Source of the DNA: Lapidilactobacillus mulanensis
Lineage (GTDB): Bacteria > Bacillota > Bacilli > Lactobacillales > Lactobacillaceae
Direction: 5' to 3'
Assembly: GCF_003946215.1 (NCBI RefSeq)
Contig: NZ_RHOW01000006.1
Span: 1 to 64,000 of the forward strand
Length of the DNA: 64,000 bases
Part shown: positions 51,970 through 62,003 of the stretch, one piece after another
Layout of the letters: each line of letters begins with the position of its first letter
How positions within the stretch are numbered: the stretch's first letter is position 1
Translations under genes and position numbers: made by a program
Notes under the pieces: generated by a model
What the model was told of the DNA's origin: nothing
Database searches by the model: none
Seen by the model: the letters and a program-made list of their open reading frames with translations, nothing else

Positions 51970-54188
51970 TTATGATAATTTGTAACGGTGCCGATAAGCA
52001 CCAGGCGTGATGCCTTCATGCTTTTTAAAGAAGCGAATAAAGTTTTGCGAATTGTTGTAGCATAACTTGTTCGAAATATCTTTGACAGTCATACCAGTTT
52101 CAACCAGCCACTTCTTGGATATCTCGATCCGATAGTTTTGGAGGTAATCACTGAAGTTAGTGCCGAATTCTTTTTTGAAAACACTGCTGAGATAGTTGGC
52201 GTTGTAATGAAGTTCATCTGCGATGATATCTAAGGAAATATCCTCATCATAACGGGTGCGAACGATTTGAATAATTTGATCAGACAGAGATTGTAAATCA
52301 TTATTATTACGATCAGAAGTACGGTTGACGATTGGATCAACAAGAGATGTATAAAGCATCTGGGTCAACTGATTCTGATTATCGATCGTTATAACGTTAT
52401 AGTAAATATATCTGATATCATGTGACAACTCAAAATTTAGGCCGAGCAATTGTCCGAGCTGAATGATATCACCGACTAAGCGCAAAATACTTGTTTTTAA
52501 ACTTAGAGGATTGGTATTCTCGACGAAAATCTCATGGACCACTTTTGGAAAGAGTTCTTCAATGGCAGCTTTGTCACCAGCACGAATGGCATCCATCATC
52601 TCTTGTTTACTTTGTGGATATTTAATAATGGCTGCTTGATTGAGACCAGCCGCGATTTCATCATAGAAAATAATGGATTCTTCGCCAAGATTGATGCGGA
52701 AATGCAAGGCTTCTTTAGCGTTATCAACGGAATTCTTGCTGTCTTTTAAATCAGTGTACAGATTCGAAATCCCCAGGCTGATCTTGATCTTTAAATATTT
52801 AAAGGCGGCCTGCTGAATCTGATTACAGTATTGCAGAACTTCTTTTTTCGGATTATCTGCTGCGGCAAAGAATAAAGTAGTTGCTTGTGTATCTTTGTTA
52901 ACCAGAACTGGTTTGAATCGTTGTGGAGCAGGAATCAAAGTGGCCACAATGTTTTCGATTGCCATCAGCAAAATATCATTGGCATTGAAGGTGTGATTTC
53001 CATAATCATCAATTTGGATTAGGATCGTCACGAATTGTTTGCTAGTTATTTGCGTGTAGCCGAATTGTTTCAAACGTTTGGGGATCTCTTCTTCAGGCAC
53101 ATAATCACGATATAAATTGAGAATGAACAGGTTTTCTAATTCAGGTTTTTGGTAATCAATCGTCCGATTTAAGATCTCATTTTCGGAAACGATTTTATCG
53201 ATACCACCTAATATTTGACCGATTTCTTCTTTAGTAGTTGCTGTCGTAGTCGCAGGAACGGCCAAATGATCACGAATTTCGCGGATAGGTTTTGTAGAAT
53301 GATCGGCAATTAGATAGGCGACCGCATAAAGCATAACCAGCATGAGTAGGCTAATGATCATCAAGGCAATTGCCAAGGTGCTAACTTGAGCAACGACTTG
53401 ACTGTGATCTAAGCGAGTAACATAGATCCAATTGTTATAACTTGACTGCGAATAGACGTAGACATTACCCGCCGTATCCTGGATCCGACCATTAGCATTA
53501 TTTTGAAGATTGGTTTGCAATTTCTTTCGTAAACTAGCGTTGATCAAGTCTTTATTTTGAAAAAGGACGTGATCATCTGCGGAGATAATTCCCAAATAAG
53601 AAGCATTTTTATCGCTGATGATATTTTCGATAGTGGATTTTTTAATGTCTGCTGTTCCTAAAGCTTTTCGCTCACTTTCGAAAAATGGCAGTGAGACTAG
53701 CATTTGGATACCGTTATTATGAACACGCCAAAAAAGCTGCGCATTACTTTTAGTCATTAACTGCAACAGAGCTTTTTTTTTCGTCTTGGAAACTTGTTTG
53801 AGTGAACCATCAGTGATTTCCCAATTGCGTTTCAGGTTGACCAGACCATAATCGGTATTCTCAATGCCCATCACGCTAATATATGAAAGCTCCGTATTAA
53901 CATCCTTCACATCGCGGTAGCTTGAGTGATCTAATGACTTGTTGATCACGCTTTGAAACGATTTAGTCGTACTATAAGTTGAAAAAGAGTATTCAATAGT
54001 GCGAATTTTTTGTTCCAGATTACTCTCTACTTGATCCAAATAATTTCGGCGGTTCTCGATGGACTTGCTCAGGATATTGTTATAGGTTGTCTGATAAACG
54101 TAGATACTAAAGCCACCAATAATAACAATGCCGAAAATTAGTATTGGAACAAGGATACTTAAAAAAAACGCGATTTATTTTTAATCAT
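51970..54188 (-). CDS. Membrane AraC-family regulator, frameshifted near its start
   Basis: The main open frame (51970-54039, 689 aa from a TTG) encodes an extracytoplasmic sensor region, a membrane helix (about 215-245 of that frame), a GGDEF-like linker and a C-terminal AraC DNA-binding domain of two helix-turn-helix motifs (ISLDIIADELHYNANYLSSVFKKEF; MTVKDISNKLCYNNSQNFIRFFKKH). The missing first helix is found upstream: ATG at 54188, MIKNKSRFF, then a run of eight A on the plus strand (54161-54168) shifts the frame. With nine the frame would continue as LSILVPILIFGIVIIGG and join the rest. This is a YtdP/YesN-like regulator, likely controlling the adjacent transporter. It may be phase-variable, mutated or a sequencing artefact. 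Confidence 0.8.
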
Positions 54189-54252
54189 GATCTTACCCCA
54201 AATCACTTAAAATCAGAATCGATGTTGCAATATTGAAATTTATGATTAACGT

Positions 54253-54293
54253 GAGTAACACTTGTATCCAAAAGGCGGACACAAGTGTTACTC
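54253..54293. repeat. Long hairpin between the permease and AraC genes
   Basis: GAGTAACACTTGTATCC pairs with GGACACAAGTGTTACTC (17 bp, one mismatch) around a 7-nt loop. There is no T-run, so it is a poor terminator. It may be a processing stem or an operator for a dimeric regulator. Confidence 0.55.
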
Positions 54294-54405
54294 GGCGATG
54301 ATATTAAATTTCAGCCCAAATTTGCAACTAAATACTGTCACACTTGCAGCTCCAGTATAAACCGTTTTCAATTCGAAAAACAAATCTTTTTAGAATTAAA
54401 TGAGT

Positions 54406-55290
54406 TTAACCTTTGACTGATCCGATCATGGCACCTTTGACGAAATATTTTTGGATGAAGGGATAGACAGCTAGCATTGGCAGTGTTGCGATAATAATGA
54501 CGGCCATTTTGACGGATTGTGCGGGTGGAATGACGTCCATTGCCGAAGCATCCGCGTCAATACCACTCGAAACGATAACGATTTGACGCAATAGGATTTG
54601 GACCGGCCATTTATTAGCACTTGTAATATAGAGGATCGCTGTTTGGTAATTATTCCAATAGGAAACGGCGTAAAATAATGAAATTGTCGCAATAGATGGT
54701 AGTGATAAAGGCAGGATAATTTTAAAGAAAACGCCCCAGTCGGTGCAACCATCCATTTTTGCCGATTCTTCAAGACTATCAGGAATACCCTGGAAGAAAT
54801 TGCGCATGATGATCATGTTATAGGCGCTGACTGCGCTCGGTAAAATCAAGGACCATAACGAATCCATCAAGCCTAAACTTTGAACCAAGATGAAACTAGG
54901 AATCATCCCACCACTGAATAACATTGTAAAGACAACTAAGAAGTTGATCACTTTACGTCCATGAAGATATTTGCGTGACAACGCATATGCCATGAACGAA
55001 GTGAGGATCATACTTAAAGCTGTTCCGACAACGGTGACAAAAACTGAAACCCCAATACTTCTAAAAATCGTTGGTGTCGATAAAATATATCGATAGGCGT
55101 TTAATGTGAAGGTTGTTGGGATCAGAATAAATGGGTTCGTTGTTAATTCCGCCTGTGTTGCGAAAGAACTACTCAACACATTAAGAAAAGGTAATACACA
55201 CATCAAGGTAAAAATTAACAAAAAAATCACAATAACGACGTGGAAAATCCGCTCTCCACGCGAAACTCTTACAATACGATTTGAATTCAT
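54406..55290 (-). CDS. ABC sugar transporter permease (LplC/YtcP type)
   Basis: 294 aa, six membrane segments, MetI-type inner-membrane component with the EAA-like loop EESAKMDGCTDWGVFFKIILPLSLPS that contacts the ATPase. ATG at 55290 with GGAGG seven bases upstream. It is transcribed away from the partner permease at 55563, an unusual split of one transporter. Substrate inferred as pectic oligosaccharides from the cluster. Confidence 0.88.
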   Translation of the reverse strand: MNSNRIVRVSRGERIFHVVIVIFLLIFTLMCVLPFLNVLSSSFATQAELTTNPFILIPTTFTLNAYRYILSTPTIFRSIGVSVFVTVVGTALSMILTSFMAYALSRKYLHGRKVINFLVVFTMLFSGGMIPSFILVQSLGLMDSLWSLILPSAVSAYNMIIMRNFFQGIPDSLEESAKMDGCTDWGVFFKIILPLSLPSIATISLFYAVSYWNNYQTAILYITSANKWPVQILLRQIVIVSSGIDADASAMDVIPPAQSVKMAVIIIATLPMLAVYPFIQKYFVKGAMIGSVKG

Positions 55291-55562
55291 GATCAATCCT
55301 CCAATTTCAGCTAAATACGCAGCAAGTCGCTGTAATCGCTAACATCGCTAATATAACATGGTTTTATGATAACGACTATAATCATCATTTCAGATGATTT
55401 ATTTTTTAATAAAAGAGATTATCAAAGAATAACAGTTGACAGATAATCGTTATTTAATGAACAAAGTAAACAAATGATTATTTACATTACACTTACCGTT
55501 CGTTATAGTACAGGAGTATGGTCGGAGTCGATAAAAGCCAATAGAAAAGCGAGGGGTTCAAA
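55291..55562. promoter_or_regulatory. Divergent control region between the two permease genes
   Basis: Plus-strand promoter: -35 TTTACA (55481-55486) and -10 TATAGT (55504-55509), 17 bp apart. Upstream lie AATCGTTAT (55445-55453), ACAAAGTAAA (55461-55470) and CAAATGATTAT (55471-55481). Close variants sit on the minus side (ATAACGACT 55368-55376; ATAATCATCATTT 55377-55389). The same blocks occur before the solute-binding lipoprotein gene, suggesting a shared activator site. Confidence 0.55.
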
Positions 55563-56546
55563 TTGCAAAATGTTGTATCAGTACATGAAGCGGATCAAAC
55601 GGAACAGTTGCTATCAGCTAAACAACTCAAGAAAACCGCTAAACAAAAAAAGTGGCGTCAAATTAGAGGTAATCATGCGTTATATCTAATGTTGTTACCT
55701 GGGGTTCTCTATTTTATTATTTTTAAATATATTCCAATGGGCGGCTTGGTGATTGCATTTCAAGATTACCAACCATTTCTAGGAATCATGCATAGTCCTT
55801 TTGTTGGGGTTGAACATTTTGCCCGTTTGTTTGGAGAAGCTACTTTTTGGGAATTGATCAAGAATACCTTAGTCATTTTCGGACTGGATATTGCATTTGC
55901 GTTTCCATTTCCAATTTTGTTGGCACTCCTCTTAAACGAATTGCAGAGTGTTAAGTTCAAGAAGACGGTTCAGACAATTATTTACTTACCGCATTTTATG
56001 TCGTGGGTTATTGTTGTTTCCTTATTCTACGTTTTACTGACAACAGAAGGTGGCGTGATCAACAATATACTCGCTTCTATGGGGCACGCGAAAATATCGT
56101 TCTTAACGGATCCGCATTGGTTGCGGCCAATTTACGTTTTCCAAGAGATTTGGAAAGGATCAGGTTGGGGAACAATCATTTATTTGGCGGCAATCACGAA
56201 TGTTGATACACAATTGTATGAAGCAGCTGACATGGATGGCGCTGGTAAAATTAAAAAAATGTGGCATATTACTTTGCCATGCATTCGCCCGACGATCATC
56301 ACTTTATTTATTTTACAAATCGGTAAGGTCATGGATCTTGGCTTCGAGCATATGTTCTTGTTAATGAATTCGATGAACAAAAATGTTGCCCAGATTTTCG
56401 ATACCTATGTTTATACGGCGGGTATCCAGAACGGCCAATTAAGCTATTCTACGGCCGTTGGATTATTCAAGGGTGTCGTCGGATTGATTCTCGTTATGAT
56501 TGCTAACAAGCTTGCGCATTCCGTTGGTGAAGATGGCGTGTATTAA
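55563..56546 (+). CDS. ABC sugar transporter permease (LplB/YteP type)
   Basis: 327 aa with a long basic N-terminal cytoplasmic segment, six membrane helices and the EAA loop YEAADMDGAGKIKKMWHITLPCIRPT. TTG start behind GAGGGG. Partner of the divergent permease and of the lipoprotein at 63850. B. subtilis YteP, from a rhamnogalacturonan cluster, is the model. Confidence 0.88.
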   Translation: MQNVVSVHEADQTEQLLSAKQLKKTAKQKKWRQIRGNHALYLMLLPGVLYFIIFKYIPMGGLVIAFQDYQPFLGIMHSPFVGVEHFARLFGEATFWELIKNTLVIFGLDIAFAFPFPILLALLLNELQSVKFKKTVQTIIYLPHFMSWVIVVSLFYVLLTTEGGVINNILASMGHAKISFLTDPHWLRPIYVFQEIWKGSGWGTIIYLAAITNVDTQLYEAADMDGAGKIKKMWHITLPCIRPTIITLFILQIGKVMDLGFEHMFLLMNSMNKNVAQIFDTYVYTAGIQNGQLSYSTAVGLFKGVVGLILVMIANKLAHSVGEDGVY

Positions 56547-56627
56547 CATCGATCACTGATTCAAACGTTGCAATATACAATAAAATTTAAAAGTAGATAC
56601 GAATTAGAAATCAATGGTGGGTTGACA

Positions 56628-57236
56628 ATGACGATTGAAAAGATAGCAAAATTAAACGGTTATATGATCGGTATTTTTAAAATTATATATCTAAATATTC
56701 TGTGGTTAGTTTTTTCGATTCTTGGTTTGGGAATTTTCGGAATTGGACCTGCTTTTTATGCCCTTAATAAATATTTAGATCAATGGTTAAGATTAAAACG
56801 CGAAATTCCGATTACGAAGAATTTCTGTCATTACTTTTTTGAACGATTCTGGCAATCAGTGGCGATCAGCGCTATCTATGCTGGATTATTCCTGATCGTG
56901 ATCGTTAATTTATTCTATTTGAAGAATAGTTATTTACGTATTGTTAACCTCATCTTTTTATTTTTTGTTTTAATTGCATGTACACATGTCTATAAGGTCA
57001 TGGTTTCTACTAATTTTAATAAGGTCTATGAAGTTATCAGAGGCGCCTTTTTACTAGGTTTTGGATATCTATTTCAAACAGTTATTGCCTGGCTAGTGGT
57101 TATTGGTGTTTATCTGCTGATTTCTAAATTCGTACCTGTGCTTTTAGCCATCTTTGGAATGGGGTTTGTCGTTTTTATCCTCAGTTTAGATGGCAATCTG
57201 ATTATCAAGAACTTATATCATAAGCAACTTGTTTAA
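56628..57236 (+). CDS. YesL-like membrane protein (DUF624)
   Basis: 202 aa, five to six membrane helices. N-terminal YMIGIFKIIYLNILWLVFSILGLGIFGIGPAFYAL is the DUF624/YesL hallmark. Proteins of this family sit beside pectin and other oligosaccharide ABC transporters; their role is unknown. ATG at 56628 preferred; the ribosome site (GGTGGG) is weak. Confidence 0.8.
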   Translation: MTIEKIAKLNGYMIGIFKIIYLNILWLVFSILGLGIFGIGPAFYALNKYLDQWLRLKREIPITKNFCHYFFERFWQSVAISAIYAGLFLIVIVNLFYLKNSYLRIVNLIFLFFVLIACTHVYKVMVSTNFNKVYEVIRGAFLLGFGYLFQTVIAWLVVIGVYLLISKFVPVLLAIFGMGFVVFILSLDGNLIIKNLYHKQLV

Positions 57237-57303
57237 GCTGTGGCAAAAAAATTTGTACAAATAATTATGTCGTCGATCAATGACGTCATTAAAGGAGTCG
57301 AAG

Positions 57304-58425
57304 ATGAATAAACCTATCGGAGAAATCACGTTAAATACTTTGTTTGATCGTTATCCATTATTGCCAGAATTACCGCAATATAATGGTAAATGGTCTTACG
57401 ATATTGGGGTTGTTTTACAAGGCGTTAAATTGGCTTATCAGCAAACAAATGACCGTCAATATTTAGATTATATTAAGGCAACCATGGCATTGTATATACA
57501 AGCAGATGGATCGATCCGTAATTATGAGTACGAACATTTCAATTTAGATTCGATCAACAATGGGAAGTCAGCGTTATTTTTATTTGAGCAGACGGGTGAT
57601 CAGAAATATAAGCTAGCCTGTGATCAACTTTACCAGCAATTACAAAATATGCCCCGGACGACTGATGGCGGATTCTGGCATAAGCAAATTTATCCGCAAC
57701 AAATGTGGCTAGACGGATTGTATATGGCCGAGCCGTTTTATGCAGAATATATTTTAAAGTTCCGACCAAGAAGCGAGATGGCGGATGTTGTTCAGCAGTT
57801 TACGTTGGCATATCAACACACGCTTGATGAAAAAACCGGTCTACTATATCACGCTTGGAATGAAGATCGTCAGCAGCCTTGGGCGGATCCTAAAACGGGC
57901 CACTCACCTCATTTCTGGGGTCGTGCGATCGGCTGGTATTTGATGGGGTTGGTGGATACTTACGAAATTATTCGCGCTGAATTTCCAAAAGAGGCTCAGC
58001 AATTACAGGCTATTTTTCTTAAAACTATGGTGCCTTTACGTAGTTACCGAAGCGGTATTTATCGTGCTTGGTATCAAGTTGTCGATGCTGGTGAACGCCA
58101 TGGAAATTATTTAGAGGCTTCAGCATCAGCAATGATCGTTTACGCGATGGAAAAAGCGGCGCGTTTATCGATATTGACGCCGGATTGGCAGGTATTTATC
58201 AAGGATTCTTATCAAGGGCTGCTGGATAATTTTGTTTTCTATACAAAAGAAGGTTGGTTGAATTTAGTTCGCAATTGCCAAGTTGCTGGGTTAGGCGGTG
58301 CGGATCAACGTGATGGGTCATTTGTTTATTACATTAGCGAACCGATCATAACGAATGACTTCAAGGGTTACGGGGCGTTTTTGTTGGCAGCGTTAGAAGC
58401 GGATCCGCTTGTCAGTCGAATTTAA
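57304..58425 (+). CDS. GH105 unsaturated rhamnogalacturonyl hydrolase
   Basis: 373-aa alpha/alpha-barrel hydrolase that releases 4-deoxy-unsaturated galacturonate from the non-reducing end of lyase-made oligosaccharides. The catalytic Asp lies in QMWLDGLYMAEPF (about residue 138); FWGRAIGWYLMGLVDT is also typical. No signal peptide, so cytoplasmic, like YteR/YesR. Its product is the substrate route for KduI/KduD. ATG at 57304 with AAGGAG. Confidence 0.92.
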   Translation: MNKPIGEITLNTLFDRYPLLPELPQYNGKWSYDIGVVLQGVKLAYQQTNDRQYLDYIKATMALYIQADGSIRNYEYEHFNLDSINNGKSALFLFEQTGDQKYKLACDQLYQQLQNMPRTTDGGFWHKQIYPQQMWLDGLYMAEPFYAEYILKFRPRSEMADVVQQFTLAYQHTLDEKTGLLYHAWNEDRQQPWADPKTGHSPHFWGRAIGWYLMGLVDTYEIIRAEFPKEAQQLQAIFLKTMVPLRSYRSGIYRAWYQVVDAGERHGNYLEASASAMIVYAMEKAARLSILTPDWQVFIKDSYQGLLDNFVFYTKEGWLNLVRNCQVAGLGGADQRDGSFVYYISEPIITNDFKGYGAFLLAALEADPLVSRI

Positions 58426-58466
58426 TTCAAAAAATGATCAAAGCTCAAATGAGGAGGTAATTAAAA

Positions 58467-59774
58467 GTGGAAATTGTGATTACGGAGTTAGATGCGCAAT
58501 CAAATCCTGGATTGGTGACTCAAGAAATTCAACAAGGAATCGATCAACTCGCGTCTCTTGGCGGCGGTCGATTGGTTATTCCTACTGGTCATTTTATGAC
58601 GGGTGCAATTGAATTGAAAAGCAACGTTGAACTTCATTTGGAGTCTGGTGCAGTGTTAACCTTTTCTGATAACCAAGCTGATTATCCGGTTGTGTCGTCT
58701 CGCTGGGAAGGTGTGGAGCGACAAGTTTATCAACCGTGTATTTATGCGCATGATGCGGTTAATATTTCCATCACAGGTTTTGGTAAGTTAGATGGAAATG
58801 GTCAGAACTGGTGGCATGTTTTCCGCGAGGATCGTGAAAAGCTTGTCCATCCACGTCCACAGTTTGTCGGTTTCGATAATTGTGATCGGGTGGTGTTGCG
58901 AGATTTCCAAATTGAGAATTCGCCAAGCTGGACAATTCATCCAGTTAATTGCCAGAATGTGACGATCGATAATTTAAGTATTAAAAATCCGGCTGATTCA
59001 CCAAACACGGATGGAATTGATCCTGAATCCTGTCGCAATGTGCGGATCGCCAATTGTCAGATCGATGTTGGCGATGATTGTATTGCTATTAAAGCTGGCA
59101 CGGAAGAGAATCCAGAACGAATCGCCTGCGAAAATATTACGATTACTAATTGCACGCTACTTCATGGTCATGGTGGTGTGGTGCTCGGCAGTGAAATGAG
59201 TGGTGGTATTAAGAATGTGACGATTAGTAATTGCGTGTTCAAACAAACGGATCGTGGAATTCGCTTAAAGTCACGTCGTGGCCGCGGCGGATTAGTTGAG
59301 AGTTTAACGGTCAACAACATCATTATGGATGGTACAATTTGTCCATTTGTTCTTAATCTATATTACTTCTGCGGACCTAAAGGCAAGGAAGATTATGTTT
59401 CGGATAAAACACCATATCCCGTCGATCGACGCACACCTGAATTCAAACAGATCCATTTCAGCAATATTATTGCTAAAAATGTCAGTTCCGCAGCTGGGTA
59501 TGTTTATGGCCTACCTGAGAAAGTTGTTAGCGATGTTCAGTTCAGTAATATTCAAGTTGAGATGGTCGGCCAAAATGCGGTTGCGGATAAACCGGCGATG
59601 ATGGCTGGAATTGAACCGATGACTAATCGTGGATTTACCTTGATCAATGCAGATGGTGTTACTTTTGACAATTTCCAAATCAAAAACTTTCAGGGTCCCG
59701 CCTTCAATATACAGGCTGCAAAACATGTGCAATTGATCAATGGTACGACGTCACTACAGAATGAGGCTGAGTAA
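58467..59774 (+). CDS. GH28 polygalacturonase-like hydrolase
   Basis: 435-aa right-handed parallel beta-helix. All GH28 motifs are present: NTDGID, GDDCIAIKAG, GHGG and RGIRLKS. No signal peptide, so it should act on imported oligogalacturonides, probably as an exo-enzyme or rhamnogalacturonan hydrolase. GTG start with GGAGG. The last codons overlap possible starts of the next gene. Confidence 0.9.
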   Translation: MEIVITELDAQSNPGLVTQEIQQGIDQLASLGGGRLVIPTGHFMTGAIELKSNVELHLESGAVLTFSDNQADYPVVSSRWEGVERQVYQPCIYAHDAVNISITGFGKLDGNGQNWWHVFREDREKLVHPRPQFVGFDNCDRVVLRDFQIENSPSWTIHPVNCQNVTIDNLSIKNPADSPNTDGIDPESCRNVRIANCQIDVGDDCIAIKAGTEENPERIACENITITNCTLLHGHGGVVLGSEMSGGIKNVTISNCVFKQTDRGIRLKSRRGRGGLVESLTVNNIIMDGTICPFVLNLYYFCGPKGKEDYVSDKTPYPVDRRTPEFKQIHFSNIIAKNVSSAAGYVYGLPEKVVSDVQFSNIQVEMVGQNAVADKPAMMAGIEPMTNRGFTLINADGVTFDNFQIKNFQGPAFNIQAAKHVQLINGTTSLQNEAE

Positions 59775-59775
59775 G

Positions 59776-60669
59776 GTGGCTGATAGAGCAGATCTGATCG
59801 CATTGTTAGGAACCGATGCCAAGATAGAACAGCCAAGTGGCGAGATTTTATTCAAGCAAGAATTTTCAGGCTACAACTTAGAAACGCTTAGTCTGCAGCT
59901 GAACACGCTGGAAGAAGTACCTGCCTATTTTGCCTACCCAACAACTGGTGAAGGCCCATATCCATTGGTGATCTTCAACCATTCTCACGGGGGAAATTTT
60001 ACCTTGGGAAAGTCGGAACTCGTTAAAGGTAATTCATATTTGCAGCAACCAACGTTTATGGAAGTTCTCATCAAGATGGGGTATGCGGTTGGTTGTATCG
60101 ATATGTGGGGTTTTGGTGAACGTCAAGGGAAAAAAGAAAGTGAACTCGTTAAAGAATTCTTGCTAACGGGCCGGACATTATGGGGAATGCGGATTTTTGA
60201 CGATCAGCAATTCATCACTTATTTAAGCGGTCGAACGGAAATAGATGCGACTCGGATCGCAACTATTGGCATGTCGATGGGTGGGATGATGAGTTGGTGG
60301 TTAGCGGCACTCGATCCACGAGTGAAGCTCACGGTTGATATTGCCGGACAGGTTGAGCTTGAAACATTAATAACAATGCGCGGACTAGATCATCACGGCT
60401 TTTATTATTATGTACCAGGTTTGCTAACCCACTTTAGCACCTTAGCGATTCAAGAAATGATTGTGCCAAGATATCGTCTCAGTCTAGTTGGTAAGACCGA
60501 TAACATGTGCCCAATCGCGGGCGTTGACTTGTTGGATAAGAAGCTACAGAAAAGCTATGGTCAGGCTGCCATGGCCGATCATTGGCAGAGTGCAGCAATG
60601 ACTGGTGGTCATCAAGAAACGGGTGAGATGCGACGGACATGGATAAACTTTCTTCAGAAGAATCTGTAA
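59776..60669 (+). CDS. Alpha/beta hydrolase (dienelactone-hydrolase/acetylesterase type)
   Basis: About 297 aa from the GTG at 59776, nine bases after GAGG; an ATG at 59761 inside the GH28 gene is possible. Alpha/beta-hydrolase features: oxyanion segment NHSHGG, nucleophile elbow GMSMGG, Asp in GKTDNM and His in GGHQETG. Probably removes acetyl or other ester groups from pectic fragments. Its 3' end overlaps the pectinesterase start by 31 nt. Confidence 0.8.
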   Translation: MADRADLIALLGTDAKIEQPSGEILFKQEFSGYNLETLSLQLNTLEEVPAYFAYPTTGEGPYPLVIFNHSHGGNFTLGKSELVKGNSYLQQPTFMEVLIKMGYAVGCIDMWGFGERQGKKESELVKEFLLTGRTLWGMRIFDDQQFITYLSGRTEIDATRIATIGMSMGGMMSWWLAALDPRVKLTVDIAGQVELETLITMRGLDHHGFYYYVPGLLTHFSTLAIQEMIVPRYRLSLVGKTDNMCPIAGVDLLDKKLQKSYGQAAMADHWQSAAMTGGHQETGEMRRTWINFLQKNL

Positions 60670-61574
60670 TATTCACGGTGGATGCCAAAGGACGTGCACC
60701 ATTTGCGACGGTACAAGCTGCAATCGATTTTGCTGATCAATTTCACGAACGACTCGTTAAGATTTATATACTAGCAGGTTGTTATCATGAAAAGGTGCGC
60801 CTGTATCAGAATCATATTCAGCTAATTGGTGTTGGTGATGTTGAAATCACGAATGATTTGTTTGCGAGTCAGAAGGCTAGTGATGGCACAGAACTCGGTA
60901 CTTTTCGGACATCGACTCTTTTCATCAATGGGCAAGATATGCTACTTAAAAATCTAACCATTAGCAACAGTGCAGGTACACATGGTCACGAAGTTGGTCA
61001 AGCAATCGCTGTTTATTGCGAAGGAACTAACATCAACTTTATGAATTGTCGATTACGTGGGCATCAGGACACTTTATGCTTAGGACCATTGCCATCCCTG
61101 CAGAAAAATGGAACCGCTTTTGTGACGGAAGACATGCAAGATGACTTCTCTGTACAAAAATATGGGTTTTATGATTGTACGATTGAGGGAACGGTTGATT
61201 TTATTTTTGGTGGTGGTCAAGCAACATTTAGCAATTGTCAGTTGATCGCTTTGCCTCGAGAAAATCTAGGCGAGGTTGATTATTTAACGGCCGCCAGTTC
61301 AAACGAATTGAGCGCAGGTTTTACTTTTTCATATTGTGCTGTGAAAGCCATCGGAAATCAAACTTATTATTTGGGTCGGCCTTGGCGTTCGCAAGCAAAG
61401 ACAAATTTCAATCGTTGTTTATTCGACAAGAATTTACACGCAGATGGGTGGAATGATTGGCAGAGATCTGCTGATCAACAGACGGTCAGCTACACCGAAC
61501 ACAATTGTTATTATGAGACAAAAGAAATTCATCGTGCAGATTGGATCGACTTCAATCGAATGGAGGGTAAATAG
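60639..61574 (+). CDS. Pectinesterase (CE8), apparently cytoplasmic
   Basis: 311 aa. Removes methyl esters from homogalacturonan. Catalytic motifs GHQDTL (Asp), GTVDFIFG (Asp) and LGRPWR (Arg) are intact. No signal peptide, whereas most bacterial pectinesterases are secreted, so it would demethylate imported oligosaccharides. It starts within the preceding hydrolase gene, a tight coupling. Confidence 0.92.
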   Translation: MDKLSSEESVIFTVDAKGRAPFATVQAAIDFADQFHERLVKIYILAGCYHEKVRLYQNHIQLIGVGDVEITNDLFASQKASDGTELGTFRTSTLFINGQDMLLKNLTISNSAGTHGHEVGQAIAVYCEGTNINFMNCRLRGHQDTLCLGPLPSLQKNGTAFVTEDMQDDFSVQKYGFYDCTIEGTVDFIFGGGQATFSNCQLIALPRENLGEVDYLTAASSNELSAGFTFSYCAVKAIGNQTYYLGRPWRSQAKTNFNRCLFDKNLHADGWNDWQRSADQQTVSYTEHNCYYETKEIHRADWIDFNRMEGK

Positions 61575-62003
61575 ATGAATCGTCGGTTGGAAATGATCAT
61601 CGGCTATATTGGGGCCGCTATTGTGTTGATATTTTTAGGCGGGTTTACCGTTTCAATGAACAGTTTAACTGTGAAGCAGTATCAACGAATCGTTTATCCG
61701 ATTTTCAAAAATTATCTTGCGGGAACGACGCCAAAGAGTGGTCTCCAATTATTCCAAACGTTAGGGACGTGGTTTGGTGTGACGGTTGTGATCGTACTCG
61801 CATTAGTTGCATTTACTAATTTGTTATTGCGATCAAATAAAAATAAATATTTAACCGGCGGGTTGTATTTTTTGATCGGCGTTATAACGCTTCTTGGTTC
61901 ACAATTGCTTGCTTATCCGATTGCATTTATATTCTTTGTTAATGCTGCACTATGTATCTTTAGGAAAGGAGCTCAGCTAGATGCCACAAGTGAAAATTCA
62001 TAA
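61575..62003 (+). CDS. Small membrane protein (DUF4064-like)
   Basis: 142 aa with four membrane helices (about 8-28, 66-88, 95-113, 115-130). It resembles DUF4064-type lactobacillar membrane proteins. It begins directly after the pectinesterase stop, and its end overlaps the GH43 start by 23 nt, so it belongs to the operon. Function unknown. Confidence 0.7.
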   Translation: MNRRLEMIIGYIGAAIVLIFLGGFTVSMNSLTVKQYQRIVYPIFKNYLAGTTPKSGLQLFQTLGTWFGVTVVIVLALVAFTNLLLRSNKNKYLTGGLYFLIGVITLLGSQLLAYPIAFIFFVNAALCIFRKGAQLDATSENS

